From assembly GCF_028282265.1 (NCBI RefSeq), contig NZ_JANQIH010000102.1, positions 1 through 44,296 of the forward strand: a stretch of DNA of 44,296 nt, written 5' to 3'. The position numbers and the translations under genes were made by a program. The DNA comes from Allomuricauda sp. (lineage in GTDB: Bacteria; Bacteroidota; Bacteroidia; Flavobacteriales; Flavobacteriaceae). Under the pieces are notes generated by a model. That model saw only the letters and a program-made list of their open reading frames with translations, did not search any database and had not been told where the DNA came from. Positions 25,298 to 33,954 of the stretch are shown here, in pieces (position 1 is the first letter of the stretch; the number at the start of each line of letters is the position of its first letter).

Positions 25298-25425
25298 AAC
25301 CAAAGCTTGACCAAAGCAGTTTTCCGTTTTCTTAAATCAGGATGTGCATTGCTTATTCCTCAAAACCATTGCCATTTCTTTGGTCGATGAGCCTTTAAAA
25401 ACCAACACCTCCGATTAATTCAAGC

Positions 25426-25490
25426 TTACAACAAGTTGCCTTGGTTTTACAACATAGAATTATGGATAAGTAATATTTATCCTACTTTTC
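25426..25490 (+). promoter_or_regulatory. EPS operon promoter with perfect tandem TTACAACA repeats
   Basis: TTACAACA occurs at 25426-25433 and 25447-25454, starts exactly 21 bp apart. A -7-like box TACTTTTC (25483-25490) begins 29 bases after the end of the second copy. A dyad GGATAA-N7-TTATCC (25464-25482) sits just before the -7 box. The -33 region is poor. The ATG of the receiver gene is at 25528. Shared design with the promoters at 33837 and 43013 points to a common activator, probably LytTR-type. Confidence 0.75.
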
Positions 25491-25527
25491 AAGTGTATTT
25501 AGTACTACAACCCCAAAAAAGTATATC

Positions 25528-25893
25528 ATGAAGATTTTAGTAGTTGATGACAAACAATCCCTTAGTGAGTTGGTGAGCCAATTTTTGGGCCAATCTTACA
25601 ATGTGACCACTATGGAAGATGGCTTGGCGGCCCTGTCCTGGATGCAGGATGGAAATATTCCGGATCTGATTATCACGGACCTTGAAATGCCCAATATGGA
25701 TGGGTTTGAGTTAATCAAAAAAGTAAAGGAAAGTGGATATTTCTCTGATGTTCCTATCATCGTTTTAAGTTGTAGGGACAGTAGCGCCGACCGAATTCAA
25801 TGCCTTAAACTTGGTGCAGACGACTATTTGGTAAAACCCTTCAATCCTGAAGAACTGCTTATCCGGGTAGAAAAACTTCTAGTTCGTACTTAG
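25528..25893 (+). CDS. Receiver-domain response regulator heading the EPS operon
   Basis: 121-aa stand-alone receiver with phospho-acceptor Asp51 (IITDLEMPNMDG), acidic pocket VVDD, switch Ser in VLSCRDSSA and Lys in YLVKPFNPEEL. It has no output domain. It lies 4 nt upstream of the pseudo-receiver-fused sugar transferase, so it may bind or regulate that enzyme by receiver-receiver contact. That role is inferred from context. It is first in the operon driven by the tandem-repeat promoter. Confidence 0.92.
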   Translation: MKILVVDDKQSLSELVSQFLGQSYNVTTMEDGLAALSWMQDGNIPDLIITDLEMPNMDGFELIKKVKESGYFSDVPIIVLSCRDSSADRIQCLKLGADDYLVKPFNPEELLIRVEKLLVRT

Positions 25894-25897
25894 GACC

Positions 25898-27091
25898 ATG
25901 GAAATTGTATCCGATAAAAAAATTCGCCTCCTATATGTGGGGGAGAACAAGAGTGTTGAAGATCAGTTTCAAAATAGTTCGCCTGCTGTAGATTTTCATA
26001 GGGAAAAAAATGCACTGCTCGCGATAAAATGGTTGGAAGAAAATCAGGGTGTGGATGCTATCTTATGTGAAAAACAAATTCCCGGACAATCAGGTATCGA
26101 GTTCCATAAAATCCTGCGAAAGCGTTTTGCGAATGACCATGCCATTCCCTTTATCTTGATTGCTGAGGAAAGAAACAAAGAAGACCTTTCAGAAGCGGTA
26201 AAAAGCGGGATAGATGACTTTTATGTCCATCCGCTTTCCACTTCCAATGTTTTAGACAGGGTACGGTTCCTAAAGGAACTCAAGGCCAATTTGAAACAGG
26301 AGAAGATAGTGCCTCCCGATGGCGCTATAAAAGAATATAGAATAGGGTTTTGGAAAAGGAGTTTTGACATAGCTGTTGCTGGATTGGTGCTGCTTTTGGC
26401 CTCTCCCTTTTTGCTCTTAGTGATATTGGCTATTCGCTTGGAATCCAAAGGAAAAGTGTATTACATCTCAAAGAGAGTAGGAACCGGATATAGGATTTTT
26501 GATTTTTACAAATTGCGTTCCATGTATCCAGATGCCGATAAGCGATTGAAGGAATTCCAGCATTTGAACCAATATGTGCACGATGACGATACTAATGAAG
26601 TAGTAAAAACACCTCAAGAGGAAACAAAAACCTCAGGAACTGTACTTTTTGGTGACGATAGTGAGGTGGATGAATTACAGCATAACAACCAGAGACGTGA
26701 AAGTGCGAAAAGTGCTTTTGTAAAGTTTGACAACGACCCACGAATCACAAAAGTGGGCAAGGTTATACGAAAGTTGAGCATTGACGAACTCCCACAATTG
26801 ATAAATGTATTGAACGGGGATATGTCAATCGTAGGGAACAGACCTTTGCCCTTATATGAAGCTGAGGTGTTGACCACGGACGAATGGACCAATCGTTTCA
26901 ACGGTCCAGCGGGTATCACAGGATTGTGGCAGGTTGAAGCACGGGGACGAAGCTCAAAAATGTCCCCGGAAGAACGAAAACAACTGGACATCAAATACGT
27001 AGAATACGCAAATAGCAAAAACGCATTTCTGATAGATATGTGGATTGTGCTTCGAACCTTTAGAGCGGTCTTTCAAAAAGAAAACGTGTAA
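25898..27091 (+). CDS. Pseudo-receiver fused to a polyprenyl-phosphate glycosylphosphotransferase
   Basis: 397 aa. Residues about 8-125 look like a receiver domain with a broken active site: the phospho-acceptor position is Glu58 (ILCEKQIPGQSG), the acidic pair is reduced to GE, and the Lys-Pro is VHP. Residues 150-182 form the membrane hairpin of the monotopic phosphoglycosyl transferases, followed by YKLRSMYPDAD. A hydrophilic insert runs about 210-272. The catalytic Asp296-Glu297 lies in LSIDELPQLINVLNGDMS, then GNRPLP and GITGLWQVEARGRS. It should load the first sugar phosphate onto undecaprenyl phosphate to begin EPS synthesis. Glu58 may mimic a permanently phosphorylated state. The stop overlaps the next ATG (TAATG). 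Confidence 0.9.
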   Translation: MEIVSDKKIRLLYVGENKSVEDQFQNSSPAVDFHREKNALLAIKWLEENQGVDAILCEKQIPGQSGIEFHKILRKRFANDHAIPFILIAEERNKEDLSEAVKSGIDDFYVHPLSTSNVLDRVRFLKELKANLKQEKIVPPDGAIKEYRIGFWKRSFDIAVAGLVLLLASPFLLLVILAIRLESKGKVYYISKRVGTGYRIFDFYKLRSMYPDADKRLKEFQHLNQYVHDDDTNEVVKTPQEETKTSGTVLFGDDSEVDELQHNNQRRESAKSAFVKFDNDPRITKVGKVIRKLSIDELPQLINVLNGDMSIVGNRPLPLYEAEVLTTDEWTNRFNGPAGITGLWQVEARGRSSKMSPEERKQLDIKYVEYANSKNAFLIDMWIVLRTFRAVFQKENV

Positions 27092-27828
27092 TGACGAAAT
27101 ACTGGGGCATCTTATTGATTTTATTGACATTGCAAACTATTAAAGCGCAGTCTATCAATGATTTTATTGAAAAGGGATTACGGGAGAACGACATCAGCAA
27201 AAAGCTTCCCCCGTTGGACACCCTAATTTCAATGGCCAAAGAGTATTCCCCGTTTATTAAAGTGACCGTTTCGGAACAGCAGTATCGTGACGGTGTTGTA
27301 TCCTTTGAGCAAAGAGCCTGGTTGGAATATATCAATCTTGAGGCTGGTTATAACTATGGGATATTTGATAACCTTAGTAATTCCCAGATAGCGGGTGACC
27401 CTCAAAGTCAGCAGTTGTTCTCCAGTGAACAAAGCAGATATAATGTAGGAGTCTCTGTCCGTTTGCCACTTTCGGCCATAATCAATCGGAGGGCTAGGAT
27501 TTTAAGTGCGAAAGGTGAAGCGGAAAAGGCCCGTTTTGAAACCCAGGTGGCCGAAGTGGAACTGGAGCAAAAGGTAGTTGAGCTTTACAACAACCTGTTG
27601 AAGCATCATCGCATGTTCTTTATTTCTGGTTCAATTGTGGACAATTTTAGGGTGCAATCGCTAAGGGCCGAAAAGGATTTTGCCAACGGGGTCATCAATG
27701 TTACGGAATACACGCGCCTACAACAAATGATGAACCAGGCTACTATGAATTTTGAATTGCAACGGTCCGAATTTGTTTCCTCCGTAATGGCTTTGGAAAA
27801 CATTACCGGAGCCGATTTGAATATCTAA
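27091..27828 (+). CDS. Half-size TolC-family outer-membrane protein
   Basis: 245-aa secreted protein with signal peptide MTKYWGILLILLTLQTIKAQ. It has a single TolC-like repeat: LISMAKEYSPFIKVTVSEQQY, beta-like VGVSVRLPLSAI, and long helices (AEKARFETQVAEVELEQKVVELYNN; ATMNFELQRSEFV; numbering about 140-240). Usual TolC proteins have two such repeats in 410-480 aa. It sits between the sugar transferase and the Wzc-like gene, where a Wza-type export porin is normally found. No Poly_export/SLBB gene is present in this window, so it may provide or support the outer-membrane exit. This is inference. Confidence 0.8.
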   Translation: MTKYWGILLILLTLQTIKAQSINDFIEKGLRENDISKKLPPLDTLISMAKEYSPFIKVTVSEQQYRDGVVSFEQRAWLEYINLEAGYNYGIFDNLSNSQIAGDPQSQQLFSSEQSRYNVGVSVRLPLSAIINRRARILSAKGEAEKARFETQVAEVELEQKVVELYNNLLKHHRMFFISGSIVDNFRVQSLRAEKDFANGVINVTEYTRLQQMMNQATMNFELQRSEFVSSVMALENITGADLNI

Positions 27829-27829
27829 A

Positions 27830-30061
27830 ATGAAGTTTAACCTATTATTCTTTGTTCGCCTTTTACTACGGCATATCAGCCTGTTGATTGCCGTTCCCAT
27901 TATTTTGGCCTCTATGGTATTTTACCTTACCCGAAACGAGCCAAAAGTCTTCAATTCAAAGGCTCGAATTTACACGGGAATTGCTACAGGGTCTAACATT
28001 GAATTGGAGAATACCAAGATAGACTTTAGGGCCACCAATACAGCTTATGACAACCTTTTAAATCTTATCAAGGCTCGTACCACCATTGAGATTGTCGGTC
28101 TCAAATTATTTACCCAACATATGGTGTTGGACAGTGCAGATGTTAAGATAATCTCTTCAAAAAAGTACGGGGAATTAATGCAAATCGTTCCTGATGAAGT
28201 CAAACAATTGGTGGTAAAAGGAGATATCGAAAAGACTTATGAGAATTTTACAAGATTAAAAAATTCCGACCACACCAATTTTATTTACCAGCTCATCAAT
28301 CTGGACCACCCGGATTATAGCATTGAAAAGATTCTGGGACGAATTGGCCTCAGAAGAATCTCGAACAGTGACTTTGTGGATATCGACTTTGAGTCGGAAG
28401 ACCCAGCCATTTGCCAAAATACCCTTTTGATTCTCTGTGAGACCTTCGTGAGACTCAATGCAGATATCAAGGCAAACCAGTCGGATGCCGTAGTGCGATA
28501 TTTTGAAGGGCAACTCAACAAATCGACAGGGCATTTACGAGGGGCTGAAGATGAATTGCTAGATTTCAATAGAACGAACAACATCATCAACTACTACGAA
28601 CAGACCAAACATATTGCGGCCGAAAAAGAGGAATTTGAAATAAAATTCTTTGAAGTGCTTCGCAAGTACCATGCTTCAAAGGCCGTGCTGGAAACTTTGG
28701 AATCTAGGTTAGAGGCCCATGAGTTGAAAAGGATTTCCAGCCAGAGCATTATGAATCTAAGAAAAGAACTTTCACAACTCAATTTTGAGGTCTCCATGAA
28801 AACCCTTGGGTTAGAACAAGATTCAACGCAAGCTCTTAAAAACGCCAGAGATGTAGCCGAAAAAAAAGAACGTATTCGACAGCTAGAACAACAAATGGCT
28901 TCCAATGTAGACACCCTTTACAAAACCGATTTTGATACCAAAAGCATTGCTTCCACAAGTATTCTGGCTGATTGGTTGCAAAAAACCATTGAGTACGAAG
29001 GCTATGATGCGCAGTTAAAGGTAATGGAACAAAAAAGGGAGGAATTCAAGGAGTTGTATCAAGAATTCTCCCCCCTGGGAGCAACCATGAAACGTCTGGA
29101 ACGAAAAATCGATATCGCCGAAAGGGAATATTTAAGTCTTCTCCACAGCTTAGGATTGGCCAAATTGAGACAACAAAATGTGGAGTTGAAATCCAACATT
29201 AAATTGACAGAGGTTCCGTTTTATCCGATCAGCCCAAAACCCAGTAAGCGGATGCTGTTGGTCATTGTAGCCTTTATGGCAGGTTTTGTTCTCGTGGCGG
29301 CTACCATCCTTGTTCTGGAACTTTTGGATGGAAACATTAACACAGCTGCTCGTGCTGAGGATAAAATCGGACTTAAGGTCTCTTCCATTTTCCCGGTAAT
29401 AAGCAACTCAAGTAAAAAGATAGACTACGATTATCTTCAAAACAAGGCGGTCAATGCCATTTCGCGAAATATTATTCTAAACCAGTTCAAAAAGGAAAAA
29501 GAAAATGAGCCCGTGGTCAATATGCTCTTTTCAACCCAAGAAACCGAAGGAAAGACGTTTATCTGCAGGCATCTCATCGCAAAACTCTGTGAGCTCGATT
29601 ACAGGACGTTACATATAACCTATGACGAAGAAGACATAGGTCTTTCCAATGACTACTACACCAAGTTGCGCTATGCTGTCAGCGACCAGTTGTATAAAAT
29701 ATCTTGTATAAAAGAGTTTGATAAAAATCAAATTATTGAAAGTTTTGATGATTTTGATTTCGTCATCTTGGAAATCCCAAGCATTATCAAAAATCCATTT
29801 CCTGTTAAGTTGGCATCCACCATGGACTATACATTTCTGGTTACACGGGCCAATAGAGCATGGGGTGAGGCAGACAAGAACGCCCTTGAGCTTTTTAACG
29901 AAGCTACCACCGGTCCCGAACCCACAATCATTTTAAATGGGGTCAAAGTATTGGAAATGGAGACAGTGGTTGGTGACCTTCCCAAAAAGAGGTCGATTAT
30001 AAGAAAATGGGTGAAAAAGGCAGTTCAGTTTCGATTTTTCACCAAAACCTCCGTGGCCTAA
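27830..30061 (+). CDS. Wzc-like chain-length/export protein with degenerate kinase domain
   Basis: 743-aa inner-membrane protein. A membrane segment at about 15-32, a large periplasmic region with coiled coils (about 220-450) and a second membrane segment at about 473-497 preceded by the proline-rich FYPISPKPSKR give the Wzz/Wzc layout. The cytosolic domain resembles a BY-kinase but is altered. The P-loop region reads STQETEGKT (Lys575). The Walker B position is FVILEIPS with Glu648 in place of Asp. The C-terminus has no tyrosine cluster. It probably controls chain length and export without being an active tyrosine kinase. The stop overlaps the flippase ATG. Confidence 0.88.
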   Translation: MKFNLLFFVRLLLRHISLLIAVPIILASMVFYLTRNEPKVFNSKARIYTGIATGSNIELENTKIDFRATNTAYDNLLNLIKARTTIEIVGLKLFTQHMVLDSADVKIISSKKYGELMQIVPDEVKQLVVKGDIEKTYENFTRLKNSDHTNFIYQLINLDHPDYSIEKILGRIGLRRISNSDFVDIDFESEDPAICQNTLLILCETFVRLNADIKANQSDAVVRYFEGQLNKSTGHLRGAEDELLDFNRTNNIINYYEQTKHIAAEKEEFEIKFFEVLRKYHASKAVLETLESRLEAHELKRISSQSIMNLRKELSQLNFEVSMKTLGLEQDSTQALKNARDVAEKKERIRQLEQQMASNVDTLYKTDFDTKSIASTSILADWLQKTIEYEGYDAQLKVMEQKREEFKELYQEFSPLGATMKRLERKIDIAEREYLSLLHSLGLAKLRQQNVELKSNIKLTEVPFYPISPKPSKRMLLVIVAFMAGFVLVAATILVLELLDGNINTAARAEDKIGLKVSSIFPVISNSSKKIDYDYLQNKAVNAISRNIILNQFKKEKENEPVVNMLFSTQETEGKTFICRHLIAKLCELDYRTLHITYDEEDIGLSNDYYTKLRYAVSDQLYKISCIKEFDKNQIIESFDDFDFVILEIPSIIKNPFPVKLASTMDYTFLVTRANRAWGEADKNALELFNEATTGPEPTIILNGVKVLEMETVVGDLPKKRSIIRKWVKKAVQFRFFTKTSVA

Positions 30062-31404
30062 TGTTGGGAAAGCTTAAAAATATCGGTAAAGAAAAAAATC
30101 TTTCCTCGCTGGTGGCTAATGTAAGTGTTGCTTTTTTGGGGTTGTTGAGCTTTATGTTGTTGACCCGTCAATTGAGCAAAGAACTTTTTGGGGAATGGGT
30201 GCTTTTCATCACCCTAGCCACCTTTGTCGACCTTTTACGCTTTGGATTGACAAGAACCTCTTCGGTAAGATTGTTATCCGGCGCCAATGATGAAAAAAAG
30301 AAAACCATTTTAGGGGCATCCTTTCGAATCAATGTGGTTCTCTTACTGGTTTTGACTCTTTTCTGTTGGCTTCTTTACGGACTGGTGAGTCTTGTAGATT
30401 TTGAAATCAACAATGGATATCTTTTATTTTTGATTTACTACCCATTTCTGGCGCTATCCAACTTAAGTTGGAACAATGCCATGTCACTTTTTCAAGCGGA
30501 ACAAAATTTTAGCAGGATGATGGTGGTGCGTCTTTCCAATGTCGGCTTGTTCTGTATCTTTTTGGTGGCCAACTATGTTTGGCTCGGCTTGGGTTTGATA
30601 GAAATTATTTGGGTAAACATCATTGTCAATGCCATCTCTGGTTTGTGGTGCTCAGTAAGAAATTGGGATGGACTTCTGTACCTTACCCATGCCAAAAGAA
30701 AGGTTGAAAAAGAACTTATCAACTTCGGAAAATATTCCATGGGGACTTTGATAAGTTCAAGCCTTTTGAAGAGCTCCGATACCTTGATCATAGGCATGAG
30801 TCCTTTTCTAGGTTCGGCGGGAATCGCCATGTACGCCATCCCGCTAAAACTAACGGATTTGTTGGGTATCCCCCTGCACAGTTTTGCTATGACGGCCTAT
30901 CCTCGAATGTCCAAAAATTGTATCGATGGAAATATTAGCGGTGCCAAAAGAGTCTTTTATTCCTATGTGGGTATTGTGACCCTTTTGTTTTTTCCAGTTG
31001 CCCTTGCAGCGTTCATTATGGCCGAACCTTTGGTGTTGATTTTGGGTGGAGATGAGTATAAAGATGCACTTCCATTGTTGACTCTGATATTTCGAGTGTT
31101 TACCATATATACCATGCTACTCCCTTTAGATCGTTTCACGGGAGTTCTTTTGGATAGCATCAACAGGCCCAAACTGAATCTGTACAAGGTATTGGTTATG
31201 ACATTTGCCAATATGGTCCTTAACCTAATCGCGGTTTTTGTTTTGAAGAGTCTAGTGGCGGTGGCAGTCGGAACTGTTTTGTTCACTTTAATGGGAATTT
31301 TTATGGGTTTCCGTTATCTGAAAAGGGAAATTCAAGTGAAGGGAAGGGACATTGTTTCTGAGAGCATGTTGTTTTTGAAAAACCTAAAAACCCATTTAGG
31401 CTGA
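30061..31404 (+). CDS. Wzx-type polysaccharide flippase
   Basis: 447-aa integral membrane protein with about 12-14 segments, of the MATE/MOP polysaccharide transporter family. Typical features are the N-terminal SLVANVSVAFLGLLSFMLLTRQLSKELFGEW and LLKSSDTLIIGMSPFLGSAGI in the middle (both longer helices, quoted in part). It should flip the lipid-linked repeat unit across the inner membrane. ATG 30061 is preferred because it forms a TAATG overlap with the preceding stop; an in-frame ATG at 30007 would add 18 charged residues inside the Wzc-like gene. The stop overlaps the polymerase ATG (TGATG). Confidence 0.88.
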   Translation: MLGKLKNIGKEKNLSSLVANVSVAFLGLLSFMLLTRQLSKELFGEWVLFITLATFVDLLRFGLTRTSSVRLLSGANDEKKKTILGASFRINVVLLLVLTLFCWLLYGLVSLVDFEINNGYLLFLIYYPFLALSNLSWNNAMSLFQAEQNFSRMMVVRLSNVGLFCIFLVANYVWLGLGLIEIIWVNIIVNAISGLWCSVRNWDGLLYLTHAKRKVEKELINFGKYSMGTLISSSLLKSSDTLIIGMSPFLGSAGIAMYAIPLKLTDLLGIPLHSFAMTAYPRMSKNCIDGNISGAKRVFYSYVGIVTLLFFPVALAAFIMAEPLVLILGGDEYKDALPLLTLIFRVFTIYTMLLPLDRFTGVLLDSINRPKLNLYKVLVMTFANMVLNLIAVFVLKSLVAVAVGTVLFTLMGIFMGFRYLKREIQVKGRDIVSESMLFLKNLKTHLG

Positions 31405-32882
31405 TGAGTCCTTTTGAAGCTACACAAGGGTCTGATTACTTGAGGAAGCCACTTCCCATTCTCATCGTTCTATCCATCGCATTGGCATCAGGACATTTGA
31501 CGGCAACAAGGGGTCTAGTGGCTGGAATTGCTATTATGATGCTGCCATTTGTTTTTCTGTATTTGGGAGCACTATTCGTGAATCCAAGGATTGGTGTAGT
31601 CACCGTACTTATCTTCAATTTCTTTGTGCTCGGCATAGGAAGATACATCCCCATGACATGGGGCTTGCTAATGGATGGGCTTATGGTGTTGATGTATTTA
31701 GCTTTGTTTTTTAAGGCCTTTCGCTTAAAGGTACCTTGGGACCGGGCTAAATCACAGCTTACCTTATTGGCCTCGGTTTGGTTTGGCTATGCCATTTTTC
31801 AGATTGTGAATCCAGAAGCAGTTAGTATTGCCGCTTGGTTTTATGCCATGAGGGGATTGTCGTTGTATATGTGGCTTTTCATCCCTTTGGTTTTTATCCT
31901 TTTCAATAAACCCAGAGACCTGCATTTGTTTTTTGTGATTTGGGGAGCACTCTCCTTTTTGGCCACATTGAAGGGAATGCAACAACTCATTTTCGGGGTG
32001 GACTCGTACGAACAAGCTTGGTTGGATGCTGGGGGTGCTGTTACCCACGTCCTCTTTGGAAAGCTGAGAATATTTTCTTTTTACTCCGATGCAGGACAGT
32101 TTGGGGCGTCCCAGGGACATACAGGGGTTGTATTTGGCATTTTGGCACTTTTTGCAAAAAATAGAAAGATGCAAGTTTTGTTCGGTATAGTTGCTGTGGC
32201 CGGACTTTTAGGAATGATGATTTCCGGAACCCGAGGAGCTATTGCCGTACCAGCAGCAGCTGGGATTATGTTCTTGATTGTTCGAAAGCATATTCCCAGT
32301 ATTGTACTTGGTGCACTTTTGGGGATTGGTGTTTTCGTATTCTTCAAATACACCACTATTGGAAATGACAATGATCAAATTCGAAGGATGCGTACCGCTT
32401 TCGACCCCAATGATGCCTCATTGCAGGTGCGGCTTGAAAATCAAGCTAAGCTAAGCGGTTATTTATCATCAAGACCATTTGGCGGGGGAATAGGTTCCAC
32501 CGGAAACTGGGGCAAACGGTTTTCGCCGAACACCTTTTTGGCCAATACGGCCACCGATAGTTGGTTTGTTGCAGTCTGGGCGGATACCGGAATCGTCGGA
32601 CTTTATTTGCATTTGTTCATCTTATTTTTTGTCATCATCACAGGGGCTTATAATGTGATGTTTAAAATCCGGGATGGTTGGCTAAAAGGACAGATTACGG
32701 CATTGGTCTGTGGCATGTTCGGAATTATGGCCGCCTCTTACGGGAATGGGGTGTTTGGTCAATTTCCGACCTGTATCCTCATGTATGCCGGAATGGTGTT
32801 CATGTTTATTGCTCCAAAACTGGACAGACAAATTCTTGAAGAAAAACAAAGGGCTGGAGAAGCACTTGAACTTACCCCATAA
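31404..32882 (+). CDS. Wzy-like polysaccharide polymerase (O-antigen ligase family)
   Basis: 492-aa membrane protein with about 12 segments and one large periplasmic loop, as in the Wzy_C/O-antigen ligase family. The loop region includes FSFYSDAGQFGASQGH and SGTRGA before it, and FGGGIGSTGNWG within the second loop. Placement directly after a flippase favours a Wzy polymerase that links repeat units in the periplasm rather than a ligase. The start overlaps the flippase stop. Confidence 0.85.
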   Translation: MSPFEATQGSDYLRKPLPILIVLSIALASGHLTATRGLVAGIAIMMLPFVFLYLGALFVNPRIGVVTVLIFNFFVLGIGRYIPMTWGLLMDGLMVLMYLALFFKAFRLKVPWDRAKSQLTLLASVWFGYAIFQIVNPEAVSIAAWFYAMRGLSLYMWLFIPLVFILFNKPRDLHLFFVIWGALSFLATLKGMQQLIFGVDSYEQAWLDAGGAVTHVLFGKLRIFSFYSDAGQFGASQGHTGVVFGILALFAKNRKMQVLFGIVAVAGLLGMMISGTRGAIAVPAAAGIMFLIVRKHIPSIVLGALLGIGVFVFFKYTTIGNDNDQIRRMRTAFDPNDASLQVRLENQAKLSGYLSSRPFGGGIGSTGNWGKRFSPNTFLANTATDSWFVAVWADTGIVGLYLHLFILFFVIITGAYNVMFKIRDGWLKGQITALVCGMFGIMAASYGNGVFGQFPTCILMYAGMVFMFIAPKLDRQILEEKQRAGEALELTP

Positions 32883-32898
32883 CCTAAAATACCAACCC

Positions 32899-33783
32899 AT
32901 GAAACCACTTGTGTCAATCATCACTATTAACTATAATGAATCTGGAGTTACTTTGGAGCTATTGGAATCCATCCGAAAACTATCGTATCCCAATATTGAG
33001 GTATTGGTGGTGGATAATGCTTCCCCAAATGATACTCCTGATGTCATCAAGGAAAACTATCCTGAGATAAAACTGATAAAAAGCCCAGAAAACTTAGGTT
33101 TTGCTGGAGGCAACAATTTAGGGGTAAAAGAAGCCAAAGGGGAGTACCTTCTTTTCATTAACAACGATACCATAGTCCCCGAAGGTTTTATCGAACCCTT
33201 GGTGGAGACACTTCAGTCAGATGAAACCATTGGCATGGTGAGCCCTAAAATTAAATTTCATTGGGATACTACCCTAATACAATATGCAGGTTACACGGCT
33301 ATGAACAAATGGACCATTCGTAACAACAGCATCGGGTATCATCAAACAGACAATGGGGATTATGATGTAGCTGGGGAAACCGAATCCATTCATGGTGCGG
33401 CAATGATGGTTCCGAAAAGGGTAGTAGACAAGGTCGGGATGATGACCGAGATTTACTTTTTGTACTATGAGGAGCATGACTGGGCCGAAATGGTGAAACG
33501 GGCAGGTTATAGAATTTTCTATCAACCAAAATCATACATTCTTCATAAGGAATCTGTATCTACCGGAAAGTTCAGTCCATTGAAAACCTATTATATCTCA
33601 AGAAATCGGATTCTTTTTGCACGTAGGAATTTTAAATCCTTGGAACTATTTGTAAGTCTGCTGTTTCAGTGTTTTGTCTCTATCCCCAAAAACAGTTTAA
33701 AACATTTGTTGCGAAAAGAGTTTGACCATTTTAAAGCGCTTTGGAAAGCTATCTCTTGGAACTTGACCCATAAAGCGGTGTAG
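32899..33783 (+). CDS. Family 2 glycosyltransferase (rhamnosyltransferase-like)
   Basis: 294-aa GT-A enzyme with LVSIITINYNESGVTLELL, VLVVDNASPNDTP, LGFAGGNNLGV and the metal-binding LLFINNDTIVPEGF, then IHGAAMMVPKRV and YYEEHDWAEMVKRAG. This pattern is common in WbbL-type rhamnosyl- and related transferases. ATG 32899 gives the family N-terminus MKPLVSIITI; an upstream extension of the frame runs through the polymerase gene and is rejected. It is the last gene of the run that starts at 25528. Confidence 0.9.
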   Translation: MKPLVSIITINYNESGVTLELLESIRKLSYPNIEVLVVDNASPNDTPDVIKENYPEIKLIKSPENLGFAGGNNLGVKEAKGEYLLFINNDTIVPEGFIEPLVETLQSDETIGMVSPKIKFHWDTTLIQYAGYTAMNKWTIRNNSIGYHQTDNGDYDVAGETESIHGAAMMVPKRVVDKVGMMTEIYFLYYEEHDWAEMVKRAGYRIFYQPKSYILHKESVSTGKFSPLKTYYISRNRILFARRNFKSLELFVSLLFQCFVSIPKNSLKHLLRKEFDHFKALWKAISWNLTHKAV

Positions 33784-33836
33784 AATAATACCAAGCTTCC
33801 GTCTTACTGGAAATTTTATAGAAGTAGAAGGCTCAT

Positions 33837-33903
33837 TTACAACAGGATTGATGCGCTTTACAACAATTACTTTTCTTTCCAAAAATGTAAGATAATATTT
33901 ACA
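33837..33903 (+). promoter_or_regulatory. ugd promoter with perfect tandem TTACAACA repeats
   Basis: TTACAACA occurs at 33837-33844 and 33858-33865, starts exactly 21 bp apart. A -7-like box AATATTTA (33894-33901) begins 29 bases after the second copy ends, as in the other three promoters. The -7 region is embedded in TGTAAGATAATATTTACA (33886-33903), found again with one change upstream of rfbB. The ATG of ugd is at 33955. Confidence 0.75.
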
Positions 33904-33954
33904 TAAAAATATTTTAACTCTTCCATTAATAAATCTATAAAGATATTTTAAACC

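Noticed and set aside
30007..30060. Earlier in-frame start for the Wzx flippase
   Set aside because: It would lie inside the Wzc-like gene and add a charged non-family N-terminus; the TAATG overlap at 30061 matches the style of this operon.
32710..32898. N-terminal extension of the 32899 glycosyltransferase
   Set aside because: The extension is an out-of-frame shadow of the Wzy gene and has no family similarity; ATG 32899 gives the normal start.
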